Assembly: GCA_027563935.2 (NCBI GenBank)
Contig: CM050447.1
Location: forward strand, 16,085,501 to 16,149,500
Length of the DNA stretch: 64,000 nucleotides
Direction of reading: 5' to 3'
Source: Costus lasius
Taxonomy: Eukaryota; Streptophyta; Magnoliopsida; Zingiberales; Costaceae
Below the pieces are notes generated by a model. That model saw only the letters and a list, made by a program, of their open reading frames with translations. It was not told the DNA's origin and made no database searches. Below are positions 12,401 to 24,404 of this stretch, piece after piece. The translations under genes were made by a program, and so were the position numbers. How positions within the stretch are numbered: the stretch's first letter is position 1; each line of letters opens with the position of its first letter.

Positions 12401-15400
12401 TAGGATTATTTCTTGGATCCTAGCATCAATTGAACCTCATATGGTGAATAATTTACGCTCCTTTAGCACTGTCAAAGAGATGTTGGATTATTTGAAATGC
12501 ATATATCATCAGGACAATAAAGCAAGGCGATTTCAACTATAACTTGAAATTAGTAAAGTTACACATGGCAATATGTCTGTTCAGGAATTTTATTGAAGTT
12601 TTATGAATCTATGGAGTGAATATACTGGTATCATTTATTCTGGTGTTCCTAAAGAAGCTTTGGCAAGTTTGCAACAAGTTCATGAAGTCAGTATGCGTGA
12701 TCAGTTTTTAATAAAATTGAGACCTGAATTTGAGACGGCTCGAGGTGGATTACTTAATAGATATCCTGTTCCGTCTTTAGATATTTGTCTTGGTGAACTT
12801 CTGCGTGAAGAGCAACGTCTAGCCACTCAATCTGCCATTAGTGAGACTCATGGGAATTCAGAGGTTGTCAATGTGGCTTATGCAGCACAAGGTAAAAATC
12901 GAGGCAAAGGACAGATACAATGCTATAGTTGTAAGGAATTTGGTCATTTGGCTAGAAATTGTAACAAAAAATTTTGTAATTATTGTAAACAAAAAGGACA
13001 TATTATTAAAGATTGCCCAACTTGTCCAGAAAATAGAAGGGCAAAGGCTTACAAAGCAGTGCACACTAGTATGCCAGATTCCACTGCTTCTGTGACTATT
13101 TCTGAGGCTACTCCTATCGCTACAGGTCAAAATCAAGTGATTATGACTCCTGAGATGGTCCAATAGATGATTCTTTCTGCTTTCTCTGCTCTTGGTCTTC
13201 AAGGTCGTGGTAAGCAAACTTCATCTACTTGGTTTGTTGATTCTGGTGCATCTAATCATATGACTGGTTTTCCGGATTTCTTACAAAATTTACATCCTTA
13301 TACTGGTCGACAGCATATTCAAGTAGCCAATGGTAGTAGCCTTCTGATTACTGCTGTTGGTGACATTGGTCACACTTTTAGTCATGTTTTTGTTGCTCCA
13401 AATTTATCAACTAATTTGATATCTGTTGGTCAGCTTGTGGAGAATCACTGTAACGTTCATTTTTCTCGTGCTGGCTGTGTTGTACAGGATCAGGCTTCGA
13501 GGAAGGCGATCACGAAGGATCCTAGAGTGAGCAGATTGTTTCCATTGCATTTTTTCATTCCCAGATCTTTAGCCTTATCTTCTGTTATCATTGATAGTCA
13601 AGTTGAACTTTAGCATAAACGTATAGGCCATCCAAATCATATAATTTTGTCTAACTTAATACAACGTGGTTTTGTTGGCAACAATTTAAATTCTGCTTTG
13701 ACATTTAATTGTGTCACATGTAAACTTGGAAAGAGTAAAACTTTGCCTTTTCCTAATTCTGGTAGTCGTGCAAAAGTGTGCTTTGATGTGATACATAGTG
13801 ATGTTTGGGGTATCAGCCCTGTTGTCTCTCATAGTCACTACCGTTATTTTGTAACATTTATTGATGATTATAGTCGGTTTACATGGATATATTTTCTGCA
13901 CACTAAATCTGAGGTCTTCCGGGTATTTCAAAGTTTTGTTACTCTCATTGAGAATCAGTTTTCTACACGCATTAAGATTTTGCGCACTGATAATGGTGGC
14001 GAATATTTGTCACGTGAATTTCAGATTTATTTACAAGAAAAAGACATTATCTCACAGAGGTCTTGTCCTTATACTCCTCAGCAAAATGGGATGGCTGAAC
14101 GCAAAAATCGTCATTTATTGGACATGGTTCGTACTCTCCTCTTACAATCCTCCGTGTCATCCAAATTTTGGGTTGAAGCGTTGACTACTACTGTGTACTT
14201 AATTAATCGTTTACCATCTCAACACTTGGGATTTGACTCTCTATTTTATCGTCTTTTTGGCATTTATCCGGATTATCATATGCTTCACACATTTGGATGT
14301 GTTTGTTTTGTTCATTTACCTCTTCATGAACGACACAAACTTACTGCTCAATCTGTTCGATGTGCATTTATGGGTTATTGTTCCAATCAAAAAGGTTATG
14401 TTTGTTATGATCCTACTATTAATCGTATGCGTATCTCTAGGAATGTTATTTTCTTTGAGGAAGAATATTATTTTCAGCAGCAAATTTTCTCTACCTCACC
14501 GATTCTTCTTCCTGATTTTGAAGAAACATCACAGTCTACTGGGCGGTTTATACCTGGTATGGTCTATCAGCGACGACGAACTGTATCTCCTCATACTATT
14601 CTTGAAAGTGATCCAGAGGTTCAAGTTCATACTGAACATGATATTGTGCATCCTAGGCGTTCCTCTCGCACTATTAAGCCTCCTGATAGGTATGGTTTTT
14701 CAGCTACTATATCTAATACAGTCATACCCACCTCTTATGCTCAGGCTTTTACACAAGCATGTTGGGTAAATGCTATGCATGAAGAACTTCAAGCTCTTCA
14801 GGAGAATCATACTTGGGACATTGTTTCTTGTCCAAGTGATGTTAAACCAATTGGGTGTAAGTGGATATATTCTATTAAGTTGAAGGCAAATGGTTCTCTT
14901 GATCGGTATAAAGCTCGATTGGTGGCTCTTGGTAATAGGCAGGAATATGATATTAATTATGAGGAGACTTTTGCTCCTGTTGCTAAAATGACAAATGTTC
15001 GTCTTGTACTTGCTATAGCTGGGTCTCAAGGGTGGCCTTTACATCAGATGGATGTTAAAAATGCATTTTTACATGGTGATTTAAAAGAGGAGATATATAT
15101 GACTCCTCCCTCAGGACTATTTTCTACATCTTCTTCTGATGTCTGTAAGCTGAAACGATCTCTTTATGGATTGAAACAAGCACCCCGTGCATGGTTTGAT
15201 AAGTTTCGATCTACTCTCCTTGACTTCTCATTTACTCAAAGTCAATATGACTCATCTTTATTTCTTTACAAGACTCCTATTGGTATTGTTATTCTTTTGG
15301 TATATGTTGATGATATTGTTATCACTGGATCTGACTTATCCTTAATATCAAAACTTTAAGATCATCTTCAGCAATGTTTTCATATGAAGGATTTGGGATC

Positions 15401-18400
15401 TCTACACTATTTTTTGGGTCTCGAAGTTTCTAATAACTCAAATGGCCTTTTTCTACATCAACATAAATATATTGAGGGCTTACTCAATCTTGTTGGTCTT
15501 CCAGAGGGTCGATCAGTGGATACTCTATTAGAGGTGAATGCTAAATATTGTCAAAATGATGGGACGTTTCTTTCTGATCCTTCATTGTATCGATAACTTG
15601 TAGGCAGCCTGAATTATCTCACTATCACTCGGCCTCTTTTGTTGTTCAACAAGTGAGTCAATTCATGCAGGCCCCTACTCATATCCATTTAGCTGCAGTT
15701 CGTCGTATTCTGCGTTACTTAAAAGGGACTTCTACCACAGGTCTTCATTTTCCAACTAATTCTTCGCTTCGCTTGGTCGCTTATAGTGATGCTGATTGGG
15801 CCGGTTGTTCTGACACACGACGTTCTGTTACTGGTTGGTGTATGTTTCTAGGTGATTCTCTTATTTCTTGGAAAAGTAAGAAGCAAGATCGAGTGTCGAA
15901 GTCCTCTACTAAGTCAGAATATAGAGCTATGTCTTCTGCCTGTTCTGAGATTATTTGGCTACGTGGATTGTTAGGGGAGCTTGGATTTCCTCAACTTGAG
16001 CCTACTTCTTTGCACGCTGATAATACTAGTGCCATTCAAATTGCTGTGAATCCCGTATATCATGAGCGTACCAAACACATTGAAGTTGATTGCCACTATA
16101 TTCGTGAAGCTTACGATTCTAATCTTCTTACCACAGAACTTCAAATTGCTGATATCTTTACCAAAGCTCTTTCCAAGTCTCGTCATCAGTTCTTAGTTAA
16201 CAAATTGATGCTTATTAATCATGCCGCATCAATTTGAGGGGGGTTGTTAGTGATAGAATGTAAAGAGAATTGTAAATATTAGTTATATTGTAATTAGTTG
16301 TAATTAGCTGTAAATATATTTTACTGTTTTACCCCTGCGTATTAAACCCATACCTGTTTAGGGTTTTCTATAAATTGAATGGAAAGCTGCTGAGATAGGC
16401 AGACTTTCAATTTCATAATTGTGACATCTATTACTTTCTTTTGATCTTTCTGTTTCCTAATTTGAAGTTGGAAGTCTTCCTGCTCTAATAGATTTTGAGT
16501 TCATATTCGCCAAGGCCTTATTGGTTAAATGATTTTGGCCTTATTGGTTAAATGATTTGGGAAAAAGATAGAGCCAAGTGAAAATAATCTAATAGATATG
16601 GCTGTCATATGCTAATATGAATTAGAATAAACACGTAGACTGAACACAAAAGTAATTCACATTAGATCAAATACGTAGCTCTTGCTTTGGGACTTGGCTT
16701 CTTTCATTTTGGGGCCATGTATTATGTTATATCTGAGTATGTATAATGGAAATTCTACAAAAACTTAAATTCTTGCGTTTATGCATTGGATATAATAATT
16801 CTTGTTTAGAGTAGGTTCATCCTTAGGGATATAGTGTGGCATGGAGAAGGGTAAGAAGAAGTGTATGTCATCAGAAGATGAACAAAATATGTCATCAGAT
16901 GATGAACAACATATGTGTCATGACGATGAACAATATATGTCTGCTGATGATCAAACTGAGCACGTGCAATGCCCTCAGTTTGATGCAACCAATGTCGAAC
17001 TGGTACGTACAAAAGGATTATTAAATAATGTCTGCATGAAAACTAATAATGATTTAAGTATAAAATTAATAATGTTGGTATATTTTTATATTCGCAGGAA
17101 GCTAATGAAACTGTATCACCCTCATCTACAAGACATGAAGAATCTGAAAGCACATCTACAATCTCTTATGTCGGTATGACGTTTAATAGCGAAGAAAAAG
17201 CATATAACTCTTATAATGAGTATGGTAGGAAATTGGGATTTAGTATTAAGAAATTCCATCTCGAGCGTAGAAAGGATGGTAGTTTAAAATATCGTAAGTT
17301 CTATTGTAGCAAACAAGGGCAAAAACAGCCTGATAAAAGGCAAGTTGCAAAGATGCCACTACCCGATACCCGTACAAATTGCATGGCCAAGGTCGAATTC
17401 AAAATTGACAAGAATAATGTATGGGTATTATCTAAGGTTGAACTTAAGCATAATCATCAATTGACAAGTCCAAATAAGGTGCATATGCTTAGATCACAAT
17501 GAAAAATTGCACCTCATTATTGTGCTCTTATAGACCGGATGACATATGCTGGTATTAAAGCACATCGTGTTTATAATTTTTTACAATCTGGTGCAAGCAA
17601 TAACATAGTTTGTTTCATAAGAGATGATAGTACCAACTATATTCAAAGGAGTAGGAGGAAAAAATTGGATGGTAAGGAAACCAGAGGTATTCTTAAGTTC
17701 TTAAAAGACAAATTAGCCAAAGATCCTTCATTTTTTTATGCTATTGAAGCTCAAGAATCAGGAGATATGACTAATTTTTTTTGGCTGATGGTAGATCTAT
17801 AGTAGATTATGCCTATTTTGGTGACGTCGTTTGTTTTGATACCACATTTTAAATAAACGAGTATGACATACCCTTCGCACCAATTGTAGGTGTAAATCAC
17901 CATAAACAAACTATTATTTTTGGTGCTGCATTACTATATGATGAGTCTGGTGAATCGTTTATTTGGTTTTTTGAGACTTTTTTACAAGATATGTGTGGCC
18001 GGCATCCAGTAACTATTTTTACAGATCAATTAGCCGCAATAGCTAAAACTATACAAGTTGTCCTGCCACATACAACACACTGTTTGTGCTTGTGGCATAT
18101 ATTTCAAAATGCGGTAATACACCTCTCTCATGTTATTCATCATACCCCTAGTTTTTTTAAAGATTTTAAACATTGTATATATGAGCGATGTAGTGTAGAT
18201 GCCTTTGAGAAACTATGGGAAAAACTATTAAGCAAGTACAATATCAGAGATCATCCATGGATGATTAATTTTTACAAATTGCGAGAAAAGTGGGCAGCAT
18301 GCTATTGGTATGTTGATTTTTGATATGATTGCTTGAAGGTATGTTAAAATAAATATGAATATAATTTCTAATTATTTAATGTTGTAATAGGTGCCTATGT

Positions 18401-21400
18401 TTAACTACCCGATGAATGCAACCCCTTTCTTTTCTTATACGGGGATGATGATGAGATCTTCTTATTATGTAAGTGTATTTATTTAGCTAGAATTGTATGT
18501 AATACATTGTTAGTAAGCTAATTCTTTGGGTATGTTAATGTAGGGCTCGGACGAAGGTTCACAAATGAATCCAACACAATACCAAAACGAAGAGGGCTTC
18601 GATTATTCTCAGCCAAATAACGACGATTAATTGTGTTTGGCTCATAACTGAACCATTGAATACTGGTTGGTTACAGCTCCAGGTTATGTATTTAATTGTT
18701 AGTTGACTTACATTTTAATGTGTTATTGTAATTTCTTCTTAGTCGTTAATTGATCTTTTGTAGGAAAGGAAATGGTGAATTCAAGTCTCTCATGGACTCA
18801 TAGTAGGGGTGGCCATGGAATTGATAGTCTCTCATTCTCTCTATTTCTTATGGACTCATGTGATGTGGATTGTGGAATTGTAGATGTGGAATTATATTTG
18901 TATTTTGTGGAATTGTGGTGTCTTTGGAATGTGGACTGTGGACCTGTCAAATGTTAAATCTGTTATGAACTTATGTAGTGATGTAGTATGAACCAAGGTT
19001 CACAAAGCCGGTCCGATACCGTGCTCCGGCGAGCCGTCGGACCGGTACGGTACCGGTACCGGTACCGTGCTTACCGGACGGAACCGGTAAGCGGAGGCGG
19101 GTGACAGGGCGAGCGGAGGCGAGCGAAGGCGGGCGACGGGTGAGCAAAGGCGAGCGGACACAGCTGGGATTGAAGCTTCCGCCGGTGGTAGAGGCTTCGA
19201 TTGAAGCTTCTACACCTGGCGGAAGCTTCGATTCGAAGCTTCTACACCTGGCGGAAGCTTCGATTGCTACACCCTCTGCCGCCTGCTACACCCTCTGCCG
19301 CAGTCCACTCGCCGTCCACCGCCGTTCGTGCTCCGACCACGGTTCCGAGACCGGTGGCCGAACGGACCGGTACGGGCGGCCGGGCGGTTCGGAACGGTTT
19401 TGATATCACTGGTATGAACACATTTGTATGGTAAATTTTATTGTGTTATTATGGATTTATGGTTAACTAGATTTATGTGTTGTATACTTGGTCACTGGTC
19501 AGTGTGGTGTGTTTGCACTCATTGAAATTAGTCTTTCCCATTTGTTAGGGATGCAAGCTCAGCTGGTGCAGTAGCCACTGCTACCAAATTTGTCAACTAC
19601 CTCACTTGAAAAATCATTGATCATTGATATTTTGTCAAATTTGTATATTCCTTTCCATACATGTGACCATCAGAATTGTTGTGGTCTCCAAACCAGAGTA
19701 TATCAGATTATGCATTAATGTAAAAGACAATCTAGTAAATTGCTTAAGTTAAATTTTAAAAGCATTAGCAAGTTAAGTCTATTAGTCTACACAGGAAGGA
19801 AAAAATTGTTCCGAACAGAAGGGGCAAAACAAATAAAAATGCTGCTAAGGGGGCGCTGGATGCGTAACCTCACTAATATTGGAAAGTGTGGTAGCTTTGA
19901 AATTAGCATTTGTAAGATCCGGATAATGGAACGAACAAAATGCTGCTAACAATTTTTTCCGCTAGATGCGTAAGTGAGGTTGCGCTTGAAAGCGTGCATG
20001 CAATCTTTGAGATTAACATTTATGAGATCCGGGTACCCAATCGGGATGAGATCTGGTTGGGTACTTTCCAGAACAATTTTTCCCCCGCGGGGCGCTCCCG
20101 CTCTCTCTTTTCACGCTCTCTTTCCAATCCACACAATTATCATGCGATACACACTCAATTTGACAATTATCTCTTTCACGTTGATTTAATAAAGTTTATT
20201 ATGCATAGGAAGTTAGACATCAAAAACTAAATCTTTTTAATTGATGCATAATCTAACAAGTAAATCTAATTTCTTGAGTTCGCAATTCCAATTCATATGA
20301 ATAGGTTTCTTTAAAACTATTAGAGGATAAAGGTTCATTCTTTTTTTTCCCCAAAAAGAATAAAGAGGATACTGAACTTTAAGTGAACCAAGCCTTTCAA
20401 ATAAACCTGGAAATATATAATAAACTTAGTAGCCAACCTGTGATTGAAGACAACAAATCGTTGCAGTCCATGTGGCCATCACATACCAAGTCCAATATTT
20501 GAATACCAATATCACTGTGTAATGATTTTTCAGCATAAATAACACTGTGTTGCTGGATAAGACCAATTCTTGTTTAAGGAAGAGAAAAAAGATAAACTAG
20601 TATCAGACCTTCGAAAATTTAGTTGATGAATTCCCATGCTAAGAAGCATCTACCACAGAAAACAAAAATCAGTTCATCATATAGTTACCCTAGAAATTTT
20701 CGTATGTACACTTGTTACCTGATCAAGATGCAAAGAAACCGCGCTGAGGGCAAAACTTGAAGTGATATGATCTAAATATGAAATAGGACAAAGAAGAGCA
20801 GCAGAATCAATCATCTCCACAATATCTGGCATTGTAAAAGCAGCCAAACCCATGATAGTTCCCTGTCAAAGGTAGAAAAATAAACTATTCAATAAAAATC
20901 TCTACATCATGCCATCAATGATGAACAACGGACATCATTTGTAGGAAATAGATGGTTCATGACTCATGAGGTGAAGCATACCTGTGAGTGCCCTATGTAG
21001 ATGACTTTGGAATTTGTCGCTGAATGTACATAACTTATCATAGACAGCAAGTCATACTGAGCTAGTTCCTGCCAACTCCAGTCCCAGAATGCCTACAAAA
21101 TTAATCAAAATATGAAGTGAGAAAAATAAAAAAAATATATACCAAACATATGCATCGAAGAACAGAGAACTATGTACAGACAAAAAATTCTGGCAAACAA
21201 AAGAATGCATAAGTATAACTAGCGGAGAATCCAGATAATGAAAGTAATACAAAATACCTTCTCATGAACAGATAAAGTGACATGCCCATGACTCCAACTT
21301 GTCCCCCGTACATTCCCAACCCAAACATCAAAACCATTATCTGCGAGGATGAAACCTAGTGATTCCTCGAAAGAATTCGCAAACCATGTATCTCCACCCT

Positions 21401-23185
21401 GTCCAAATGGGAAACAAGAAAGAGAAAGAAAATAATACCCTGAGTTTAGTTTAGCATAAACTACATGATGCACAACTTGAGAGAAAACCAGATCAATATG
21501 CAACCAGAAAATAATAACCATATGGAAGAATCAAAAGCAATATAGAAAAACCAAATTCTTTGATAATGAAATCAAGGAAAACTATTGCTTCAAAGTAACA
21601 CCTGAAAAAGACCATGCTGGAGGAAAACTGGAGGACCAAGCCTCCCTTTAAAAGTTCTTTTTCCACGAGGAATACGTTGAATAGCTAAAAGATACCCATC
21701 TTTAGTCTGAACCTGCACTTTTCACAGGTCATTGGTCAGCCGAGACATGGAATTGTTTTAAAATAGGATGATACACTTCAATGTTTCTAAAATCAAATAA
21801 CAGGAATAATATCAAAGTTAAAAGTGATATCAGCTATATTTCTGTTAAGCAATGAAATGTCATGTTAGCCTAACAGAATGGCTAAAGAAATGGGGCTTAT
21901 CACTTCGAATTTTTCTTCCAAAATAAAAAGAATCCAAAAATATCATGCCAGGTGTAGCAGACTAGTGGATAATTGTTGGTGTAAAACCTGAACAAGAGAG
22001 AAGAAATCAACAAATTGCAATTTGTCTGCTAGTTGTGGTAAGAGACAATCTAATATTAAAGTAAGGTAATTATACTCTTTCGTCATGTATTCAGAAGAGG
22101 TGACAAAAGACAAAAGTTCACATTGCGTGATCATGTATATGTGCACATAAGACAAAACGTGCAATTTTGACAAATATATTTACCCTATTGTATTATACAG
22201 ACACACAGCCAAGTTTTAGATGTCTGTTCATAACAAAATAAAGAAAACAGTGCCTTTTTTTTTCTTCAGAAGCACTTTGAAGTTAAGGATTATCAATCAT
22301 CAACCATTTGCAGTTTTAACTTGGTAAAAGCTTCAGTATTTCTACATGTAAACCACATTGTGCTGAAAAGTGAGAGACAAATTACTATATTCTCTCTGAA
22401 AATAAATAGCGTTCTGCTGAAAGTAAGAAAAAAATGACGCATTTAAAACAAATTTTAAGGTGCAATCATTTCCGACCATTTGGCCCCAATGAGAAACCTC
22501 TTACTTACCAGGACCACAATTTCAAATTGATAAATTTCTCAAAAGAAAAACTTAGTCATGAAATTACCACAGCCTAATTGAAGCACCTTCTTTTTCATAT
22601 TTATCTTTTTATTTTCTAACAGCAATACCCAGTAAGATTCTTAAGTTTTCAATAAATGGTGCCACTTTATTTCAACACTTACACAACTTTAGATTGGAAA
22701 ATGGCCCTTACGAAACAGCTAAAAAAACCCCCCTTGTTGTAGGCCGTTTCTCAAAGTCCAACACAGTACATTATAATCAATTATGCAATCGACAATGATT
22801 CTTATATTTCAAAACTAAATGACCAATCAGAAAGACTAAATACTTAAATCTTCACACATTTTAACATGATTACCAAAAGAACTGCATATAATTTCTCAAA
22901 TTTTACGCTGAAACTTAGCTCAAGAAGCCAAGCAGGCTCACAACAAGAAACAAATTATGGTTCCCTTTTTCTCTAAATCCAAGGCTAAGGAAGGGGAAAA
23001 GTCAATACTGTGTGTTCAGAACAGGGGTAGCCTGAAGGGCGGATGAGCGCATCGCATAGGCTACTGGCGACAGGAGGCGACGAACTCCGGCACAGAGTTG
23101 AATTGGGGGAGCAACGGATCCTTCCGAGAAGGAAGAGAAGGAGAAAAGCGAGAATAACCGCAACGGCCGGCGGCGGCCTTTCCAT
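9441..23185 (-). CDS. Triacylglycerol/acid lipase, TGL2/MPL1-like, nine exons
   Basis: Alpha/beta-hydrolase of the eukaryotic acid-lipase family (Arabidopsis TGL2/MPL1-like), a secreted or vacuolar ester hydrolase. Exons in gene order: 23185-23009, 21712-21602, 21398-21258, 21092-20982, 20862-20719, 20649-20609, 20514-20438, 10173-10078, 9763-9441. All junctions are GT-AG and phase-consistent, giving 406 aa, normal for the family. It has an N-terminal hydrophobic signal segment ([15 protein letters not shown]), [17 protein letters not shown], oxyanion-region LQHGLFQGGDTW and [14 protein letters not shown]. The GHSQG nucleophile is Ser179 (split by intron 4), with Asp347 in GGKDALAD and His376 in NYGHLDF as the rest of the triad. 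The start Met is the one directly before the signal peptide; an upstream in-frame Met exists. Introns 1-6 and 8 are ordinary, while intron 7 is about 10.3 kb of transposons. No disabling change seen. Confidence 0.93.
10640..10830 (+). repeat. Left inverted repeat of the MULE
   Basis: Its reverse complement matches the right-hand copy through distinctive strings such as AATGCTGCTAAGGGGGCGCT, GCGTAACCTCACTAATATTG and GCATGCAATCTTTGAGATTA. By eye identity is high, but the right copy carries an internal partial duplication that this one lacks. Confidence 0.8.
11132..11314 (+). repeat. Copia 5' LTR
   Basis: 183 bp, TGTTAGTGATAG...TTGTGACA. Compared with the 3' LTR by eye I count five substitutions, all transitions, and one single-base gap, so the insertion is not very recent. 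Confidence 0.95.
11315..11328 (+). other. Copia primer-binding site
   Basis: TGGTATCAGAGCTT immediately follows the LTR and is complementary to the 3' end of plant initiator methionine tRNA, the usual Copia primer. Confidence 0.9.
12222..16237 (+). pseudogene. Copia gag-pol, inactivated by six stops and a frameshift
   Basis: Single long frame. Gag (from 12222) has two CCHC knuckles near 12921-13016 ([28 protein letters not shown]). Protease has [12 protein letters not shown] near 13230. The integrase HHCC region is at about 13614-13730, with core acidic residues in HSDVWG, TDNGGEY and [10 protein letters not shown]. Reverse transcriptase has [12 protein letters not shown] and the intact YVDDI near 15303. 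RNase H has YSDADWAGC and HADNTSA. In-frame stops lie at 12540, 12594, 13164, 13611, 15357 and 15594, and a small deletion near 15635 shifts the frame. Several stops replace expected Trp or Gln codons, consistent with C-to-T/G-to-A changes. It cannot encode an active polyprotein. Confidence 0.93.
16231..16244 (+). other. Copia polypurine tract
   Basis: Purine-rich TTGAGGGGGGT directly before the 3' LTR, where plus-strand DNA synthesis is primed. Confidence 0.85.
16245..16426 (+). repeat. Copia 3' LTR
   Basis: 182 bp, nearly identical to the 5' LTR, ending GTGACA and followed by the TCTAT target duplication. Confidence 0.95.
16841..18630 (+). pseudogene. FAR1/MULE transposase, degenerate
   Basis: Exon 1 (16841-17002, ATG start) is acidic with repeated DDEQ-like units. 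It splices in phase at GTACGT to exon 2 (from 17098), which encodes a FAR1 DNA-binding domain ([22 protein letters not shown], Cys/His residues to about 17490). The reading is then broken by TGA at 17500, a shift in a T8 run near 17775 and a TAA near 17849. The MULE transposase domain is still legible ([48 protein letters not shown]) to 18320. The SWIM finger is missing. Two short terminal exons (18391-18468 and 18544-18630) splice cleanly and end ...DYSQPNNDD. Inactive. FAR1/FHY3 transcription factors derive from such genes, but this copy looks like a dead transposase. Confidence 0.85.
18994..19411. mobile_element. hAT MITE, GGTACC-rich family, copy 1
   Basis: 418 bp with a perfect 8-bp target duplication GTATGAAC (18986-18993, 19412-19419). 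Related terminal inverted repeats are CAAGGTTCACAAAGCCGG (left) and CAGTGATATCAAAACCGT (right end, reverse strand). The interior is GC-rich with tandem GGTACC palindromes near 19047-19066, repeated GCGAGCGGAGG-type units and three GAAGCTTC-type blocks (19170-19265). Inserted in the 3' flank of the MULE transposase. Confidence 0.85.
19787..20060 (-). repeat. Right inverted repeat of the MULE, internally duplicated
   Basis: Inverted counterpart of 10640-10830. It holds two imperfect units in tandem (about 19826-19926 and 19928-20040), each with AATGCTGCTAA and GATGCGTAA strings, so it is longer than the left copy. Confidence 0.75.
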
Positions 23186-24396
23186 GTCCGGTTTACCGCC
23201 GCAGCGAACTCTCCCCCAAATTATCGCCGGCTTCCTTTGGCAGCCCAGTTCTATCCACGCTAGCATCCTACAAAAATCTCTTTTGTCGGATCACGCAAGC
23301 CTCCGGTATCCGGATGCTTTTCACCGCATTTGGTTGGTGTTAGTCGTTAAGTTTAGTGGCACATACCAATTGATCTTACCTGTTTTCGTACCTGTCCCGT
23401 AATTGGCTGGGTTCCTTATTGAATTCAATTTTTTTGATTCACCTATTTTTATTTATATTTGTATAAATTTAAATTAAAATAGACAGAAACTCAATTATAT
23501 GAACAGTTACATATACTGCCGGTCATTTTGTAAACTGTTGGTTAGTTTAATTTAATTCAATATTTTTCAAAATCGTATCATTTTATTTTTTTTTAATAAA
23601 AGTTACTTTAATCTTTTCCGAGAGTTATGAACCTTTAATTTTTAATTTTTAATTTATAAAGTGGTATTGGAAAAAAGTTTCTTCAGCCTAGAAATGAGGA
23701 CTCTTTTTTCTATTTAAAATACCAATTAATTATGTTAAATAGAGAGAGAATAAAGGTACTCTCTTATTTTCTAACCTTTAATTTAATTTTTTTTTTCTGT
23801 TGCTAAAATTTAAAAGAGGTAAGGATAATGCACTTGATTTCATACCATTCAAATTTTCTGAAATTATTTTGAAATTAATATATTTCAAGTTTCCAAATCT
23901 AAATTATTCTAAATTTTATAGAATCTAAATTTTATGAAATTAAATAATTCAAATTTTAAATATATTCCATCAACTTCTTGTCCCCACTTATCATTTTTAT
24001 TGTTTGTAAATTCCAAATTACAAAATAGGAGACGAAAATATTTGCATGAATATTTAAAATTTAATAAAACAACCAATACTTTGAAGATTTTATAAAAAGA
24101 GAAAACAAATATGACAGAAGAAGCCTCATAATTAATGATCCACTAGATATAGCAACATGAATTAGATGGTAATACACCTAGCAAAATCTAATCCCACCTA
24201 TTGATCTGACCAACTCGACATGAAGTTATGCAAGTTTAAGTCAACCATAATCGTATTCAGGTTATAAATAAGTAAACTCATTTATGACCTATAAATAATC
24301 AAGTCGTATCAGATTATAAACGAGTTGACATGCTTAACCTGATTATATTATATATTTTTATATACAAATTTTAAGCATAGATTCGCTCAACTCCTA
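23186..24396. other. Upstream region of the lipase gene, no gene seen
   Basis: Contains the lipase promoter side (minus strand). Only short ORFs that mirror the lipase leader are open on the plus strand. Beyond about 23400 it is AT-rich with TTTAATTTTTAATT-type low complexity. Confidence 0.5.
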
Positions 24397-24404
24397 GTGC
24401 CAAC

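Larger units (their letters stand above)
11132..16426 (+). mobile_element. Ty1/Copia LTR retrotransposon (5.3 kb)
   Basis: Complete but inactivated Copia element in plus orientation. It has LTRs of 183 and 182 bp with TG...CA ends, a primer-binding site directly after the 5' LTR, gag-pol in the order gag-PR-IN-RT-RH, and a polypurine tract before the 3' LTR. A perfect 5-bp target duplication TCTAT flanks it (11127-11131 and 16427-16431). It inserted into the 5' part of the MULE transposase gene. The untranslated leader is about 0.9 kb (11315-12221). Confidence 0.95.
10640..20060 (+). mobile_element. Mutator-like element (FAR1-type MULE), degenerate and nested
   Basis: Region bracketed by long inverted repeats (about 10640-10830 and 19787-20060) and containing a broken FAR1/MULE transposase gene in plus orientation. 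Exact ends and a 9-bp target duplication could not be fixed because the outer edges of the repeats have diverged. Without the later Copia (5.3 kb) and MITE (0.4 kb) insertions the element would be about 3.7 kb. Between the left repeat and the Copia LTR (10831-11131) lies AT-rich sequence consistent with the transposase gene's 5' leader. Confidence 0.75.
10174..20437 (-). other. Giant transposon-filled intron 7 of the lipase gene
   Basis: A 10,264-bp intron between exon 7 (ends ACAG) and exon 8 (starts GGGTC). The donor is GTTGGC at its upper edge and the acceptor ...GTTGCAG at 10174-10180. Splicing restores a Gly codon and the conserved [12 protein letters not shown] segment. It contains a Mutator-like element bounded by inverted repeats, which holds a Copia retrotransposon and a hAT MITE. 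Confidence 0.9.
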
